A stretch of DNA of 64,000 nucleotides from Liolophura sinensis (Eukaryota > Mollusca > Polyplacophora > Chitonida > Chitonidae): assembly GCF_032854445.1 (NCBI RefSeq), contig NC_088304.1:9125704-9189703 (forward strand), written 5' to 3'. Each line of letters begins with the position of its first letter. The stretch's first letter is position 1. Both the position numbers and the translations under genes were made by a program. The notes under the pieces are model-generated. The model was given only the letters and a program-made list of their open reading frames with translations. It did not search any database and was not told the DNA's origin. Shown here one piece after another: positions 42,701 to 53,919 of this stretch.

Positions 42701-45700
42701 TTATGTTCACTAACTTCATAGATTTATTTGTTTTAGGCGCCTAGTTTAGGACTATGATCAAGTGCTGTATTTGCTTCCTTAGTATTTTTCTTATATGTTA
42801 TATCCGGTTTCTCATACGTTATGGCAGGTTTCTTATCCGTTATATCCGGTTTCTTATACGCTATGGCTAATTTCCTTCACAAAATACCCAATTTTCTCTA
42901 CTCTCAACATTATGTTTCCTTCACATATTTCCCAGCTTTCTCCGCTCTGTCCCGGTTTCCCTGAAAATATTTCTGGGTTCCTCTACACTTTCTTCCCTTC
43001 ACATAATACCCAGCTTCCTCCACCCTTCCTTTGGCTTCTCCCAGACTATGACTGGTTTCCTCTACATTATGTTTCTACATTTCCGGGAGCGGTAGATCCT
43101 GGGTCAATCATGGTTCGAGTCACACCTAAGACTTTAAAAGAGGAAGTTGTACCTTCAGCATGAACGGGATAGTGCAACAACTGGTTGACCTGTATCAGTA
43201 TAACGGCTGGGCGGGGCAGCTTACTTACCTTCGGTAAGGCGTTTCATTGAAGCAGCACCAGATAAAAGAGCAGTGGAAATCCGTCCTGCAACAAGGAGGC
43301 ACATTACATGCACTCTAAGGATGCCTTTGTCGTCATATGACTGAAAAATTGTTACGTGAAACGTTAAACCCCAAGCACTCACTCACTCATTCCTTCACAT
43401 AATACCCAGCCTCGCCTGGTTTATCTTTGGTTTCCCGCAGACAATGACTGGTTTCCTCCACATTATGTTTCCTTCACAAAAGGCTCACCTTTCTCCGCTC
43501 TATCTTCGGTTTTCCGCTGACTATGCCTGGTTTCCTTCATGCATAAACCTGACAAACATCATATACTGTGTGAAATATCAGTTAAATTATTTGTGCTTCA
43601 TTCGATCTCGAAATTATCTGGTAAATGAAACCACTACATTTGTTACTCCCGTAAAAAAGCGCGGCGATCAGTTTTCACCTTGTCTCTTCCATAAAGAAAG
43701 TGATCGGACACAACGAGGATGGCGAGCTAACAATGAATGATCAAGACTACATCGTCTGTGCGGAAATAGACGAGTACAAAACGAAAGACGGTCGGGTGTT
43801 TCCCGCGGAAAAGTTTGTGGCTCACACCTATCCGGGTAAAGTATCTAACTTATTGCGCATGTCATGTCCAAATTTAAGCCAGTGGGTGAAATATGAGCGT
43901 CAAATATCGTTAGGTCTACCCAGTCATTTACAACCACAATCATAGCTACAGCGAAAACCACAAGCTAAATGGTCTATTTAGCTGAAGACGATCGACTCTT
44001 GGCCAGTGCGACCTCTGAGTGTTTGGCTCTGGCTTTAAGTCAGGAAATTTGTCAGATACCTGCCGAGGAGCGGTGATGTTTTATCGGGCTCTGTGTGGTT
44101 TCCTTCATCCACAATTTTAACAGCTGTCAGTGAGAGGAAATATTCCTACGTGCGTCAGGTGCAAATCGAAACTGAAGATCGGTCTGGCTTCGGGTTCCTT
44201 TCATTCACCTGATAGCTTTCACACGTAGGCGCAATACATTAAATTCATTTACAAATTTCCAAATCCTTCACCAGCAGAAAAAAGGGCCACGCACGTGCAG
44301 AGAGTACAAGTTTAGCTTATTCATTCATCCCAGTAAAGTCTGGCTGAATACATATTCCAGTGAAGCAATTAATAAGAGCCAGTATAGGCATGTTCAGATA
44401 GATGTATGCTGTAGAGCACTGGTGAAAGGACACGACAGGACTTCTACTCATTTTCTTTTATTTATTTTTTTATTTATTTATTTATTTATTCATATTATCA
44501 GGTGTTTTACCCGGCGGATGTTTCGCCTTCAACAGTCACGGGCTAGGCTATTCGGTCAACACGTGTTGGTCGATCACCATCCCACGTAACAAAATAGGTT
44601 AGTCATCATTAATGTGGAAGGCCATTCGTCTCATTTGCTGAATAATACTGCATTGTAACAATTCTAGGCCAGTGACGTCTAATAACTCGTGGTTAACATC
44701 ACTGCGTTTTGTTACGGTACTTAATTCTACTTAAATCGACGCGCTCAGTCGGTTAGCGCGCTAGCGCAGCATAATGACCCATGAGCCTCTCACCAATGCG
44801 GTCGCTGTGAGTTCAAGTCCAGCTCATGCTGGCTTCCTCTCCGGCCGTAAGTGAGAAGGTCTGTCAGCAACCTGCGGATGTTCGTGGATGTCCCCCGGGC
44901 TGTGCCCGCTTTCCACCCACCATAATGCTGGCCGCCGTCATATAAGTGAAATATTCTTGAGTACGGCGTAAAACACCAATCAAATAAATAAATAAATTAA
45001 TTAAATCGACGCTGATTGGCTGACAGTTTCCTGGGTTAAATCTTGCAGCCTTAGTCACGCTGGAATAAATGTACAACACCTGTAAATTCAGCTCAGGCTA
45101 ATCATGGCCCGGACTTGACTAACTGTCACACCATCAGAGTCGATTGTGTATCCCTTTACGCCATGGTTCCAGGACGCGCGTAAAGTGCTACCATTAAGCA
45201 TTTAACGCTACAGTTAGAGTAAAACCCTAACTTGACACGAGGCCAGAAATTACTGGCTACGTGTTACCCTTTGGCAACGACCACGCTGTCCTTGCTGCTG
45301 TAGTTTTACTCTCTCTTGTACTCTTATATATGTTACACATTACTGTTGCAATTCACGATGGACTTTTCCAGGTTGTGATTTCAAGTTTTCCAGTTTTATT
45401 TGTTGGCTGAATTTTGTTTGTGCAAACCTAATCTTTTTGAATAGTTTCAAATAGGAAGGCCCCAAATCTTTGTGTTGATATTAGATGCATAATTCCACTT
45501 TAAATATTAACCATCAACCTATGACAAGTTACTGACCAACTTTCTCACATGTGACCTACAAATACGCACGCCATATGGGTAACAGACAAGTGACCTTCAA
45601 GGAAAGTCAAACGTTGCAAACGGCCACACAAGCTGCGTCGACCATTTCTTCCTCACCAAATCCCCACAAGGCGTGAGAGAAGAGGAATTGTATTTAAATG

Positions 45701-48700
45701 TGTCTACATACGTATTAGCGTGGTTTGAGTCAAAAACTAATATTAAGCAATCATTGATCTCCAGGAGAGGCGATCCACATGAGACACTTTCTCACAGCGA
45801 GGGACACGGGTGACTTATTGCGAATACTGAGAGATGAAGACGCTGGCTCGACTACAGGGCTCGGGTACGCACGTCTTTGACAGGGTACTAAAAGCATCTA
45901 CAGTATATATGTATACATGCTTGGGGTTTTACATCGTGCTTAACAATTTTTCAGGCAGTCATTAGGTGCGCGTACATATATTGTCTATTCTTGTGGCAGA
46001 GCGAGTCCATACCAAAGTACTGCCGCCACTGAAGTATGATGCCGATGACACCAGACATGACGCGACACCCTTTCACATTATACTGACACCGGGCCAACCA
46101 GTCCTGTTTCCTCGCTCTGACCTCTCAGTGCCGAGCGGCAAACAAGGCTGCAGTATAAGTACCATTTTTAAAGTCTTTGGTATGAGCCGACTTGGGTTTG
46201 ATCCCTGGCCTTCTGTAGATATTTACCTCCGCCAATCAGTTTTTTAATGTTTTGTCCGAATTTATTGTGTCAGAAATTAACATATGCAGAAAGTTATTCA
46301 GGGATTTGGATTAAATTTGATACCCAACCTGTAAGGACCAATCCGGTAAGTTTCGGTGGAGATTCTGATCTGGATACGGACCCAAACACTTGTTTAAAAC
46401 AATTTCTCTCTAATTGACAGGTAGGACAGAAAATGTTACAGTATTCTCCCTTTTTCCGTGGGGCGGGAGTTTCGTGCTGTCTCAGAAGGCGTTCTAGTTC
46501 ACTTTTACAACACCTACATGTATAACAAATCGACATTGTTTATTATTTATTTGTTTGACGTGTTTTACACTTATACGACGGCGGGAAGCATCCGCAGGTT
46601 GCTGTAAGGACCTTTCCCACATAGGGCCGGAAGAGGAAGCCAGCATGAGCAATGCGACCGCATTGGTGAGACGCACCTGGTCAAAATCAGCATTGTGTGA
46701 AAACCTTGCGCTTATATCCAGTGTGTGTTTTGAATTATGTGATTACTTGATTTTGTTGTTTAACATCGCAGTCAATAATATTCTGCTTAATATATCAAGA
46801 TGGCAAGGTTTAGGAGAGAGTAAACAAGATTTACAAGATGGCAAGGTTTAGGAGAGAGTAAACAAGATTTACAAGATGGCAAGGTTTAGGAGAGAGTAAA
46901 CACGATTTACAAGATGGCAAGGTTTAGGAGAGAGTAAACAAGATTTACAAGATGGCAAGGTTTAGGAGAGAGTAAACACGATTTACAAGATGGCAAGGTT
47001 TAGGAGAGAGTAAACAAGATTTACAAGATGGCAAGGTTTAGGAGAGAGCAGACAAGATTTACAAGATGGCAAGGTTTAGGAGAGAGTAAACAAGATTTAC
47101 AAGATAGCAAGGTTTAGGAGAGAGTAAACAAGATTTACAAGATGGCAAGGTTTAGGAGAGAGCAGACAAGATTTACAAGATGGCAAAGTTTAGGAGAGAG
47201 TAAACAAGATTTACAAGATGGCAAGGTTTAGGAGAGAGTAAACAAGATTTACAAGATGGCAAGGTTTAGGAGAGAGTAAACAAGATTTACAAGATGGCAA
47301 GGTTTAGGAGAGAGTAAACAAGATTTACAAGATGGCAAGGTTTAGGAGAGAGTAAACAAGATTTACAAGATGGCAAGGTTTAGGAGAGAGTAAACAAGCT
47401 TTACAAGACGGCAAGGTTTAGGAGAGAGTAAACAAGATTTACAAGACGGCAAGGTTTAGGAGAGAGTAAACAAGATTTACAAGATAGCAAGGTTTAGGAG
47501 AGAGTAAACAAGATTTACAAGACGGCAAGGTTTAGGAGAGAGTAAACAAGATTTACAAGATGGCAAGGTTTAGGAGAGAGTAAACAAGATTTACAAGACG
47601 GCAAGGTTTAGGAGAGAGTAAACAAGATTTACAAGATGGCAAGGTTTAGGAGAGAGTAAACAAGATTTACAAGATGGCAAGGTTTAGGAGAGAGTAAACA
47701 AGATTTACAAGATGGCAAGGTTTAGGAGAGAGTAAACAAGATTTACAAGATGGCAAGGTTTAGGAGAGAGTAAACAAAATTTACAAGATGGCAAGGTTTA
47801 GGAGAGAGTAAACAAGATTTTCAAGATGGCAAGGCCTCGGTCTACATATCTTAATTTAGATCGTTATTACTCATACCAATGCCAAAAGTAACATATTTTC
47901 CAAAAGCTTGTTTATTTTCTGATTGATTTAACGTCATCTTCAAATGAAAAGACAAATACTTGAACAATTTTACGGGAAAAAAGTCGTCAAATGGTTCTAC
48001 CTATATCCATGAGAAACTCGAGAGGCGTGTTTTCTGAGAGACTACCAAGTGAGTTGAATTAACTGTATACTTAAAAAGCAGTGGATGGAACTTTGCTTTA
48101 AATGTTTATGGATTTCGTCCCATGCACAGTTCATCAACCGCTGTATTCCTCGCTCTGTTTACTCATATTGTTCATATGACAAGGTGAAGTGCTTTTCCCA
48201 TCACACTCTTTTTCATAATATGATAACAGTTATGTGGATAACAACTTATTGCCTATAGTTTGGTGTCGTTTTTTCGTGTTTGACGACCTACTAACACTGT
48301 CTTCAAGCATAAAGGGTGTTAGTATCTGGACCGAATTGTCGTTTAAACAATAAACAAGACATTGTCATCCATATAGCTTTGTCGTGTTATCTTCCCATTG
48401 TCTAAATAAGCCAGTACAAGTCCGCTTATTTTTATTTCAATAAATTTGAAAATTAAGTGATTTTATTTCTTTCTTGTTTTTTCAGAATTAACGCGGGATT
48501 TTTACATGAACAAGACCTTCACAGTTTCGAGATTGCTCCGTATTTAGACAAACCTGGAAACAAGGTCTCTATGGTAACCATATCCAATGACAACAGAAGT
48601 ACGTCAATCGACGGACCCTTCTACTGTAGAACGAATCAGTAAGCTTCTTATTTGGAATCACCTCATTATGTCTTGGCTACATTGTAATCAGCTGGTTCTT

Positions 48701-51700
48701 TGTAACATTAAAAAAATCGTTGTTTTTCGAGGTTTGTCTTTCCTCCATTTGGAAACTCGAAGATAACTTATTCTTGGAATTGATGATAACCACCAATTAA
48801 TGAAACAAGGCTATTAATAAAACTAACAGCCATGATGACCGTTACATACGTAGCCTTTTAGCTGGTGCGTGAATGAATGGAAAGAGCACACGAATTGACG
48901 GTAATAATCAAATCCGGCCTTGAACAGGGAATATGTACATTTCCCGCTCTCGCCATTCCTCGTGCCTTGATGGCAACAAGCTGTCGACGATGCTCTTTTG
49001 ACCGTTTGCTCAGCCTAACATTCGCTGAAGGCCACTTCAGTGTTTTCTACAACTATACCGTAAATATTTATACGTCACACGTTGGAAAGTCTGTCGGTAT
49101 CTTAACAAGGCCCTGTACATGGTTTATCACAAACAACCATAAATCTGACATCCATTGTTTAAGTGGAAACAAATTCTTTAGTTGGGAGTTATGTAACGAT
49201 CAAATAAATAATGAAATCGAACATAATGAAATAATGTTTGAAAGTCGTTTTCGCTTTCAGCCCCTTACATTTACCGACAGAGCCAATGTTCAGTTCTAAT
49301 GAAGGAACAGTATTACGCTATGAACGGGTTCGTCAGATATCGACCAGAGAGACGCGTGATGACGTTCTGCGCATTCTCGGTGAGTGGTTTTGAGATACGC
49401 ACCGGTCCCCGTGTTCTTATCTGAATCAACGTTAGTCTCAGAAAATTTTTGCATAATGTACCAACTAAATCAAATGAGTATACACATACTCAAAGCAGAA
49501 AGCAGCCGGATCGAGTATCGTTCGGAAGAACGAAAACTGAGGCTATATGATTGGCCAAAAAAAGACGTCAACTGAGACATGCATTGTCTTCGACGCATGC
49601 TATGTGTACACTTGTGTATTAAAAGAAAATATTTTGATCCCGTTTTCGACACACATCAATTTGCTTTGCACGCCGTTCTTTTGATTGTTTTATTTTATCG
49701 ACGGTGGTCAGTGTTACAGACGGGTGTTACAAACGGAGTCCTCCGGAATAAACTGTAGTTCTTCGACAAGTAATTGACGAACTTGTTGACAACATTTATT
49801 TATTTATTTGACCGGTGTTTTACTCCGTACTCAAGAATATTTCACTTATACGACGGCGGCCAGCATTATGATGGTAGGAAACCGGGCAGAGCCTGGGGGA
49901 AACCCACGACTATCCGCAGGTTACTTGAAGCCCTTACCACGTTCGGCCAGAGAGGAAGCCAGCATGAGCTGGACGTATTTCACAGCGACAGCATTGGTGA
50001 GATGCTCCTAGGTCATTGCGCCGTGCTGGCGTGCTAAACCCCTCGGCCACGGAGGCCCCAACTTCCTGACAATAAACTGTCGACCACGCTCGTTTGACAA
50101 TTGCCAGGCTAACGTTCGTTGAAGATCACTTGTGTTACACGAGTATGGTGTGGATATCTGTACGAAGCCTGTATAGGAAAATACATCAGTAACTTGCCAT
50201 AGATCGGTTTCCTCCGCCCATAAAATCTGGCCCCCATAGTTAATCTTCAATCAAATAAATAAATCATCTCTTTATCTACATAGGTGATCAGCAGCACCCG
50301 CAGTTTCCCGTTTACCGCCGGGGTCAAACTGACAAGGACACCTCTAACGGAACCGCTTGTACATGTGAGTGGAACGTACTGATACCATTTTTGACGTAAA
50401 GTCTGAGCGAGTTTGGCACTTAGCAAATATTACTTTTTGATTTTATTACGATTATTTCTGATTTTATTCTTTATAATCCTTCATTATTATATTATGTTTA
50501 TCATATATTTTTATGTATGTATGCTTGGGTTTTAACGTCGTTTGTAACAATTTTTCAGTCGTATGAGGAGTTATGAGGTGTGTGTACATTGTGGCACGGC
50601 GAGCCCATGCCGCCAAAATGGTGCCGACACTGAAGTATCATGCTGAAGACACTAGACACGACACCCCCATCCAATCGCATTATACTGACACCGGATGGAC
50701 CAGGCCTGTTTTTTTTTTTTTTGGCTCTAATCCCTAGAGTGATTATTGCTTTCCATTGGTCAATATAGGGTCACATGATATTCCGTTAAACATGGTATAC
50801 AATTATCTCCCGCCAAAGCAAAACAACGTCGCACTCGCAAAGTAATATCTCACGTTCACAAGGCAATAGCAGACGATCTCGTGCTAATATCCATTTGTGT
50901 GCCTCCGAGACATCTGCGCGTTTGTAATGTAAACATCGGGACGATGGCTAGCTCCGCTGTCGATGTACACATTCAAAGCGCAATTCAAAGATTTAGAGCA
51001 AATAACCTGATTTTTCGATATAATAAAACATATAGAGCATGCAGAAGATGGGATATCAGGAATTGTCAGCTTTCGACTAGTAACATTCAACTCGTGCTTC
51101 GCTCTAGCTGAATATCACTTTTTGGAGCTGACAGTTCCTGATATCTCACCCTTCAGCATGCTCTATCTGTATATCGTACTGAAGAAAGTTTTTAAAAAAT
51201 AAGTGGGTCGTGGGTTCCCCCTCCCAGGTTCTGATGGGTTTCCTCCCGCCATAATGCTGGCCGCCGTCGTATTAGTGAAATATTCTTGAGTACGCGTAAA
51301 ACACCAATGAAGTAAATGAATAAATAAAAATAAGTGAAGGATTTGTTATACCAGATTAACAAAGTACCGGTACTGGACTATTTTCAGTGGTGCTTCTGAA
51401 GATGACATCTTTCTGTTCTTGTATTTTTCCTTTAAATATTAACTCAGTAGGTTAATAGATTAAATTGTTGAAACCAGTATTAAAATATTCATGAACACAG
51501 AAATCCGCTTTCAGTTCGGGAGGTATATATGTATTTATAAAACGTTTTTGACTTTGTCTCACATTTACCCTTACACATATGGTCATATTCATTTGAATTT
51601 GGCATAAAAGTTATATATCGCTTTTGCTTTTTTGTTTTCTTCTTTTTCAGCCTTAATCGACTTCAATAGAAAGACCCTGAGTGTGTACAAGAACAATCCC

Positions 51701-51751
51701 AGAGATGCTAAGGCCCCAGTTGTTAACCTGGCGATGACAGTATTTGACTAA
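39702..51751 (+). CDS. Acyl-CoA:6-aminopenicillanate acyltransferase / carcinine hydrolase-like Ntn hydrolase, 10 exons, complete
   Basis: Exons: 39702-39785, 41548-41745, 42427-42549, 43697-43835, 44502-44597, 45765-45864, 48486-48638, 49261-49379, 50284-50364, 51651-51751. All junctions are GT-AG with matching phases; the total is 1194 nt, 397 residues plus stop, a usual length for the family. Family signatures: YEQILVSNFWREL; EEPMGCTDI with the presumed nucleophile Cys125; GHNED with Asp143, 18 residues after the Cys, as in isopenicillin N acyltransferase (Cys103/Asp121); GLGYSVN; FEIAPY; TNH near residue 298; and a C-terminal LIDFNRKTLSVYKNNP strand. Members are made as one chain that self-cleaves before the Cys; animal relatives include Drosophila Tan, which hydrolyses beta-alanyl-dopamine and carcinine. 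The substrate here is unknown. No signal peptide is seen. A polyadenylation signal AATAAA lies at 52000-52005. Confidence 0.9.
40055..40440. mobile_element. Two tRNA-derived SINE pieces in inverted orientation
   Basis: The left piece carries a tRNA-like head on the plus strand (GGTTAGAGCGTCTGC, AGGATTCAAACACGGATC, GGGTCATA). The right piece carries the family body and GTATGACCCACTCCAG in reverse (TATGCTGGCACTGGGCCAAC). It lies in intron 1 of the acyltransferase-like gene. Confidence 0.6.
41132..41390 (+). mobile_element. Interspersed element (ACGACAGTGTGAT family)
   Basis: GCACTGACGACAGTGTGATA, TACGGACTCCTGTCAATTTA, TTTATTAGACGTCACTGGTC and GTTACTCAGGATGCTGTG in family order, at the end of intron 1, about 160 bp before exon 2. 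Confidence 0.65.
41942..42426. repeat. 51/52-bp minisatellite abutting the exon 3 splice acceptor
   Basis: Units of 51-52 bp built around TTCCAGATCTTGGTCAGTAA, with a derived 28-bp sub-repeat (GTCAGTAAGCTTCACCTTGT) in the middle. The last unit merges into exon 3 of the acyltransferase-like gene. Read on the minus strand the 51-bp units give acidic 17-residue repeats (TDQDLEEHKA-like), but no gene context supports that. Confidence 0.9.
42427..42549 (+). CDS. Exon 3 of the acyltransferase-like gene: catalytic cysteine exon
   Basis: Forty-one codons, phase 0 at both ends, carrying NFWREL and the G-C-T processing site (Gly124-Cys125). Its 3' splice site and first 12-25 nt resemble the tandem repeat that fills the preceding 480 bp, so many decoy acceptors sit directly upstream. 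The chosen acceptor (ACTTCCAG) is the only one that keeps the conserved YEQILVSN junction. Confidence 0.85.
42790..43540. repeat. Degenerate tandem repeats interrupted by a SINE
   Basis: Imperfect repeats of GGTTTCTTATACGTTATGGC-like and TGGTTTCCTCCACATTATGT-like units occupy 42790-43085 and 43390-43540. A SINE lies between them. Intron 3 of the acyltransferase-like gene. Confidence 0.65.
43085..43388 (+). mobile_element. tRNA-derived SINE (CTTGGGG-tail family), head-truncated
   Basis: GGTAGATCCTGGGTCAATCA with GGTTCGAGTC, body CAGTATAACGGCTGGGCGG, GAAATCCGTCCTGCAACAAG, tail CCCCAAGCACTCACTCACTC. Confidence 0.8.
43697..43835 (+). CDS. Exon 4 of the acyltransferase-like gene
   Basis: Begins KVIGHNEDGELTMND. 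The HNED block contains the presumed catalytic Asp143, and the exon ends AHTYPG in phase 1. It follows exon 3 in phase 0 so that the Cys-to-Asp spacing is 18 residues. Confidence 0.88.
44743..45000 (+). mobile_element. Main SINE family copy with target-site duplication
   Basis: Starts within the A box (GCTCAGTCGGTTAGCGCG) and ends AATCAAATAAATAAATAAA. Flanked by TTAAATCGACGC at 44731-44742 and 45001-45012. Intron 5 of the acyltransferase-like gene. Confidence 0.93.
45120..45330 (-). mobile_element. Interspersed element (ACGACAGTGTGAT family), reverse
   Basis: Reverse-oriented family blocks: AGTTAGAGTAAAACCCTAAC, GGCAACGACCACGCTGTCC, GTAGTTTTACTCTCTCTTGT. Confidence 0.5.
45918..46240 (-). mobile_element. 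SINE, second family, reverse
   Basis: Begins TGCTTGGGGTTTTACATCGT. Contains GACACCAGACATGACGCG, CATTATACTGACACCGGGCC and ends at a degraded B-box region (TTGGGTTTGATCCCTGG). Intron 6 of the acyltransferase-like gene. Confidence 0.7.
46540..46680 (-). mobile_element. Main SINE family, internally deleted copy
   Basis: TTATACGACGGCGGGAAGCA joins directly to TCCGCAGGTTGCTGTAAGG, so the CCACCATAATG to GGGTTTCC middle is missing. It ends near GCGACCGCATTGGTGAGACG. Confidence 0.7.
46796..47835. repeat. 38-bp minisatellite, about 27 copies
   Basis: Unit AGATGGCAAGGTTTAGGAGA followed by GAGTAAACAAGATTTACA, highly homogeneous (most units differ by 0-2 bases). Intron 6 of the acyltransferase-like gene. 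Each unit contains GTAAACAA, a forkhead-type motif, and AAGATGGC, a YY1-like motif. Confidence 0.95.
49793..50059 (-). mobile_element. Main SINE family, full-length reverse copy
   Basis: From ATTTATTTATTTATTTGACC to the complete head (CCTCGGCCACGGAGGCCCC). The flanks AACTTGTTGACAA (49780-49792) and AACTTCCTGACAA (50060-50072) are an aged 13-bp target duplication. Intron 8 of the acyltransferase-like gene. Confidence 0.92.
50073..50270 (+). mobile_element. SINE relative with a different body but the shared tail
   Basis: Body CTAACGTTCGTTGAAGATCA, then GGTTTCCTCCGCCCATAAAA and a tail TTCAATCAAATAAATAAATC. The same body recurs near 48990 (CTAACATTCGCTGAAGGCCA) and 52490 (CTAACGTTTGTTGAAGAACA). 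Confidence 0.6.
50518..50720 (-). mobile_element. SINE fragment, second family
   Basis: TGCTTGGGTTTTAACGTCGT, GAAGACACTAGACACGACAC, CATTATACTGACACCGG; ends in a T-run at 50709. Intron 9 of the acyltransferase-like gene. Confidence 0.6.
51205..51330 (+). mobile_element. Main SINE family, 5'-truncated copy
   Basis: GTCGTGGGTTCCCCCTCC, CGCCATAATGCTGGCCGCCG, TGAAATATTCTTGAGTACGC, tail AATGAATAAATAAA. Intron 9, about 320 bp before the last coding exon. Confidence 0.85.
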
Positions 51752-52135
51752 CCCTCACATCAGTCATGCGCACTAATCTCTATAACCGGAAAACTTATAT
51801 TCCACCATAACAGTGATTTTTTTCTCTGTATGTTCATTAGTATCTAACAAGTCATTAGTATATAACAAGACCACATCTCTATATATTTGTGAACTTTTTC
51901 AAGATTTTAATTTCATTATTATGATGCTTTTAAGAGTTTTATGAAACCCATGTATAGGCCAAGTTCTAGCCCAGACGGACATATACTAATTGAGGAGTAA
52001 ATAAAACTGTATTATTCGTATGATAAGCTGTAAGATAAGAAATTGTGAGACAAGTTGGAAAAACCTCTGTTTTAATGTTGTGGCTGAATTAATCCACATT
52101 TATTAATTGACTGGGTGTGTTATCTAGTACAGCCT

Positions 52136-52440
52136 GGGTGGGGACTCTGTGACTTAGTGATTAGCATGGTAGCGCAGCACAATGACAGAAGAGACTCTCA
52201 TCAATGCTGTTGCTGTGAGTTTCTCTCCGACCGTATGTAGGCCTACCTGTGAAGGTGGTGCCGAGCTACCTGCTCTTGGTCGTTTTTCTCCCCCAAGCTC
52301 TACCCGGTTTCTTCCCACCACAGTGATAATCGTGTAGCATTAATTCAGATTTGAAGTTAGGAGTTAGAAGTTACAACTTGTATCTTCTAACTAAACATCT
52401 CTAATATTGAATACGATGTGAAACACCAATCAAAGAAATC
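52136..52440 (+). mobile_element. Diverged main-family SINE with internal insertion
   Basis: Head GGGGACTCTGTGACTTAGTG, TAGCGCAGCACAATGACAGA, CTCATCAATGCTGTTGCTGT; middle CTACCCGGTTTCTTCCCACC; tail ATACGATGTGAAACACCAAT. About 70 bp of unrelated sequence sits between middle and tail. Confidence 0.65.
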
Positions 52441-52875
52441 AGTCAACTAATGACAATAAGTGATAGACGACGGTCCCGTGGCCGTTTGTGTCTTCTAACG
52501 TTTGTTGAAGAACACTTGTCTTCCGCCACTATTGAGAACATATTTGTATATCCCATGTGGGAAAGTTTGTCAATAAAAGGTAGGTGGTTTACACAACTAC
52601 TCCGGTTCCCCCACCTATAAAACTTACCGCCATTGGCTGTATAAGTTGAAGATTCCTGAGTATGACTTTAAAAATAACGATGAGATAAATAAATACTTTT
52701 CGAAACTCATTAAGATCACCTCAGGACTACCACAAGGACAAAAGAGTATGCGCAATCCAACATCTCCAGACAAGTTATTCCACACTCTTATATCTGATAA
52801 CGGTCCAGAGTTTGTGAACATTACCGACTTGGAATATATGTATAGATCCTTGGGCTTTGGCATCACACTAAACAG

Positions 52876-53166
52876 AGGCCTCCATGGTCGATGTGGTTAG
52901 CGTGCCAACGTGGCGCAATGAACCAGGAGCCCCTCGCCAATGCAGTCGCTGTGAGTTCAAGTTCAGCTGCCATGCGCTTCCACTTACCTGTGAATGGGTC
53001 TGGCACACGCTTCACTATCTGTCGTAGATTCTGTGCGGGATTTTTGTCAGCGGATGGTCGTGGATTTGCGCGCTGCTCTGCCTGGTTTCCTCCCACCATA
53101 ATGCTTTCCGCCGTCGTAGTGAAAGTGAAATATTCTATGGCGTAAAACACCAATTAAATAAATAAA
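52876..53166 (+). mobile_element. Main SINE family, diverged full-length copy
   Basis: Head AGGCCTCCATGGTCGATGTG, B-box region GTGAGTTCAAGTTCAGC, tail GGCGTAAAACACCAATTAAA. The middle is rearranged around 52975-53040. Confidence 0.8.
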
Positions 53167-53503
53167 ATCGTAAAACTGACTATTAATTGCACAAGCGGTT
53201 GCGAGGTCAGCTTTGATTTCCTGGAAATTTCCTCTTCCGAAATTTGGTCGAGAGACAGAAGGTTGACAAATGCCAAGAATTTCCAGTAAAAGTGTTTTTT
53301 CGCTGTATACAGTTGGCCGAATAGCAAGTAACCCCGAACAGCAGTGGTAAACAGGTAGACAGTATACACGGCGTAGGCTGTCTACACCAAGCAAATACAC
53401 CACAAGGCGATGGTTCGGCCCACACCTATCCGACACGAAACACAGACACCAACCACAGACACCAACCACAGACACCAACACGATACCGACAGGGCTGCCA
53501 TGC

Positions 53504-53559
53504 TTATTTGATTGGTGTTTTACGCCGTACTCAAGAATATTTCACTTATACGACGGCGG
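53504..53559 (-). mobile_element. Minimal SINE stub (56 bp) with target-site duplication
   Basis: Only the last ~56 bp of the main SINE are present (TTGATTGGTGTTTTACGCCG through TTATACGACGGCG). Flanked by perfect GGGCTGCCATGC at 53492-53503 and 53560-53571, so it inserted as a tail-only product. Confidence 0.88.
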
Positions 53560-53919
53560 GGGCTGCCATGCTATAAAACGGCTTACCGCAGCCTTCTGTG
53601 AACTACACGACGTAACTACTCAGCGCACGCACCTATGAAATAGCCCTGTAATTTAACGCACTACTATTTACAACATAGTTGTAATATTGAGAAAATGAAT
53701 CACACTGAATATATATACCATTGCCATTTATCCCAGCGAATGTATTGCTTAATTTAAAGTAAACAAAAAATAATTATACAATACTCTCACATCGAGTAAA
53801 GCGCAATGTCACTCCCGACACTTAACGCGACATGAATTCAACCCGGCATAGAACCACATTCAAGCGATGAAGCAGCTAGTGTAATAATAATAATAATACC
53901 AATTGAGCTGACCAGCCAC

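Noticed and set aside
46796-47835. CRISPR-like array
   Set aside because: The 38-bp units are directly tandem with no unique spacers, the sequence is animal nuclear DNA, and no cas genes exist. The same applies to the 32-bp array at 3927.
48877-49299. 140-codon plus-strand frame
   Set aside because: It lies in intron 7 of the acyltransferase-like gene, contains a SINE-like body (CTAACATTCGCTGAAGGCCA) and runs through the true exon 8 in the wrong frame.
52646-52866. Possible integrase fragment (LISDNGPEF motif)
   Set aside because: The motif resembles the second Asp region of integrase cores, but nothing else of the core is visible and the frame runs into a SINE. Too weak to call.
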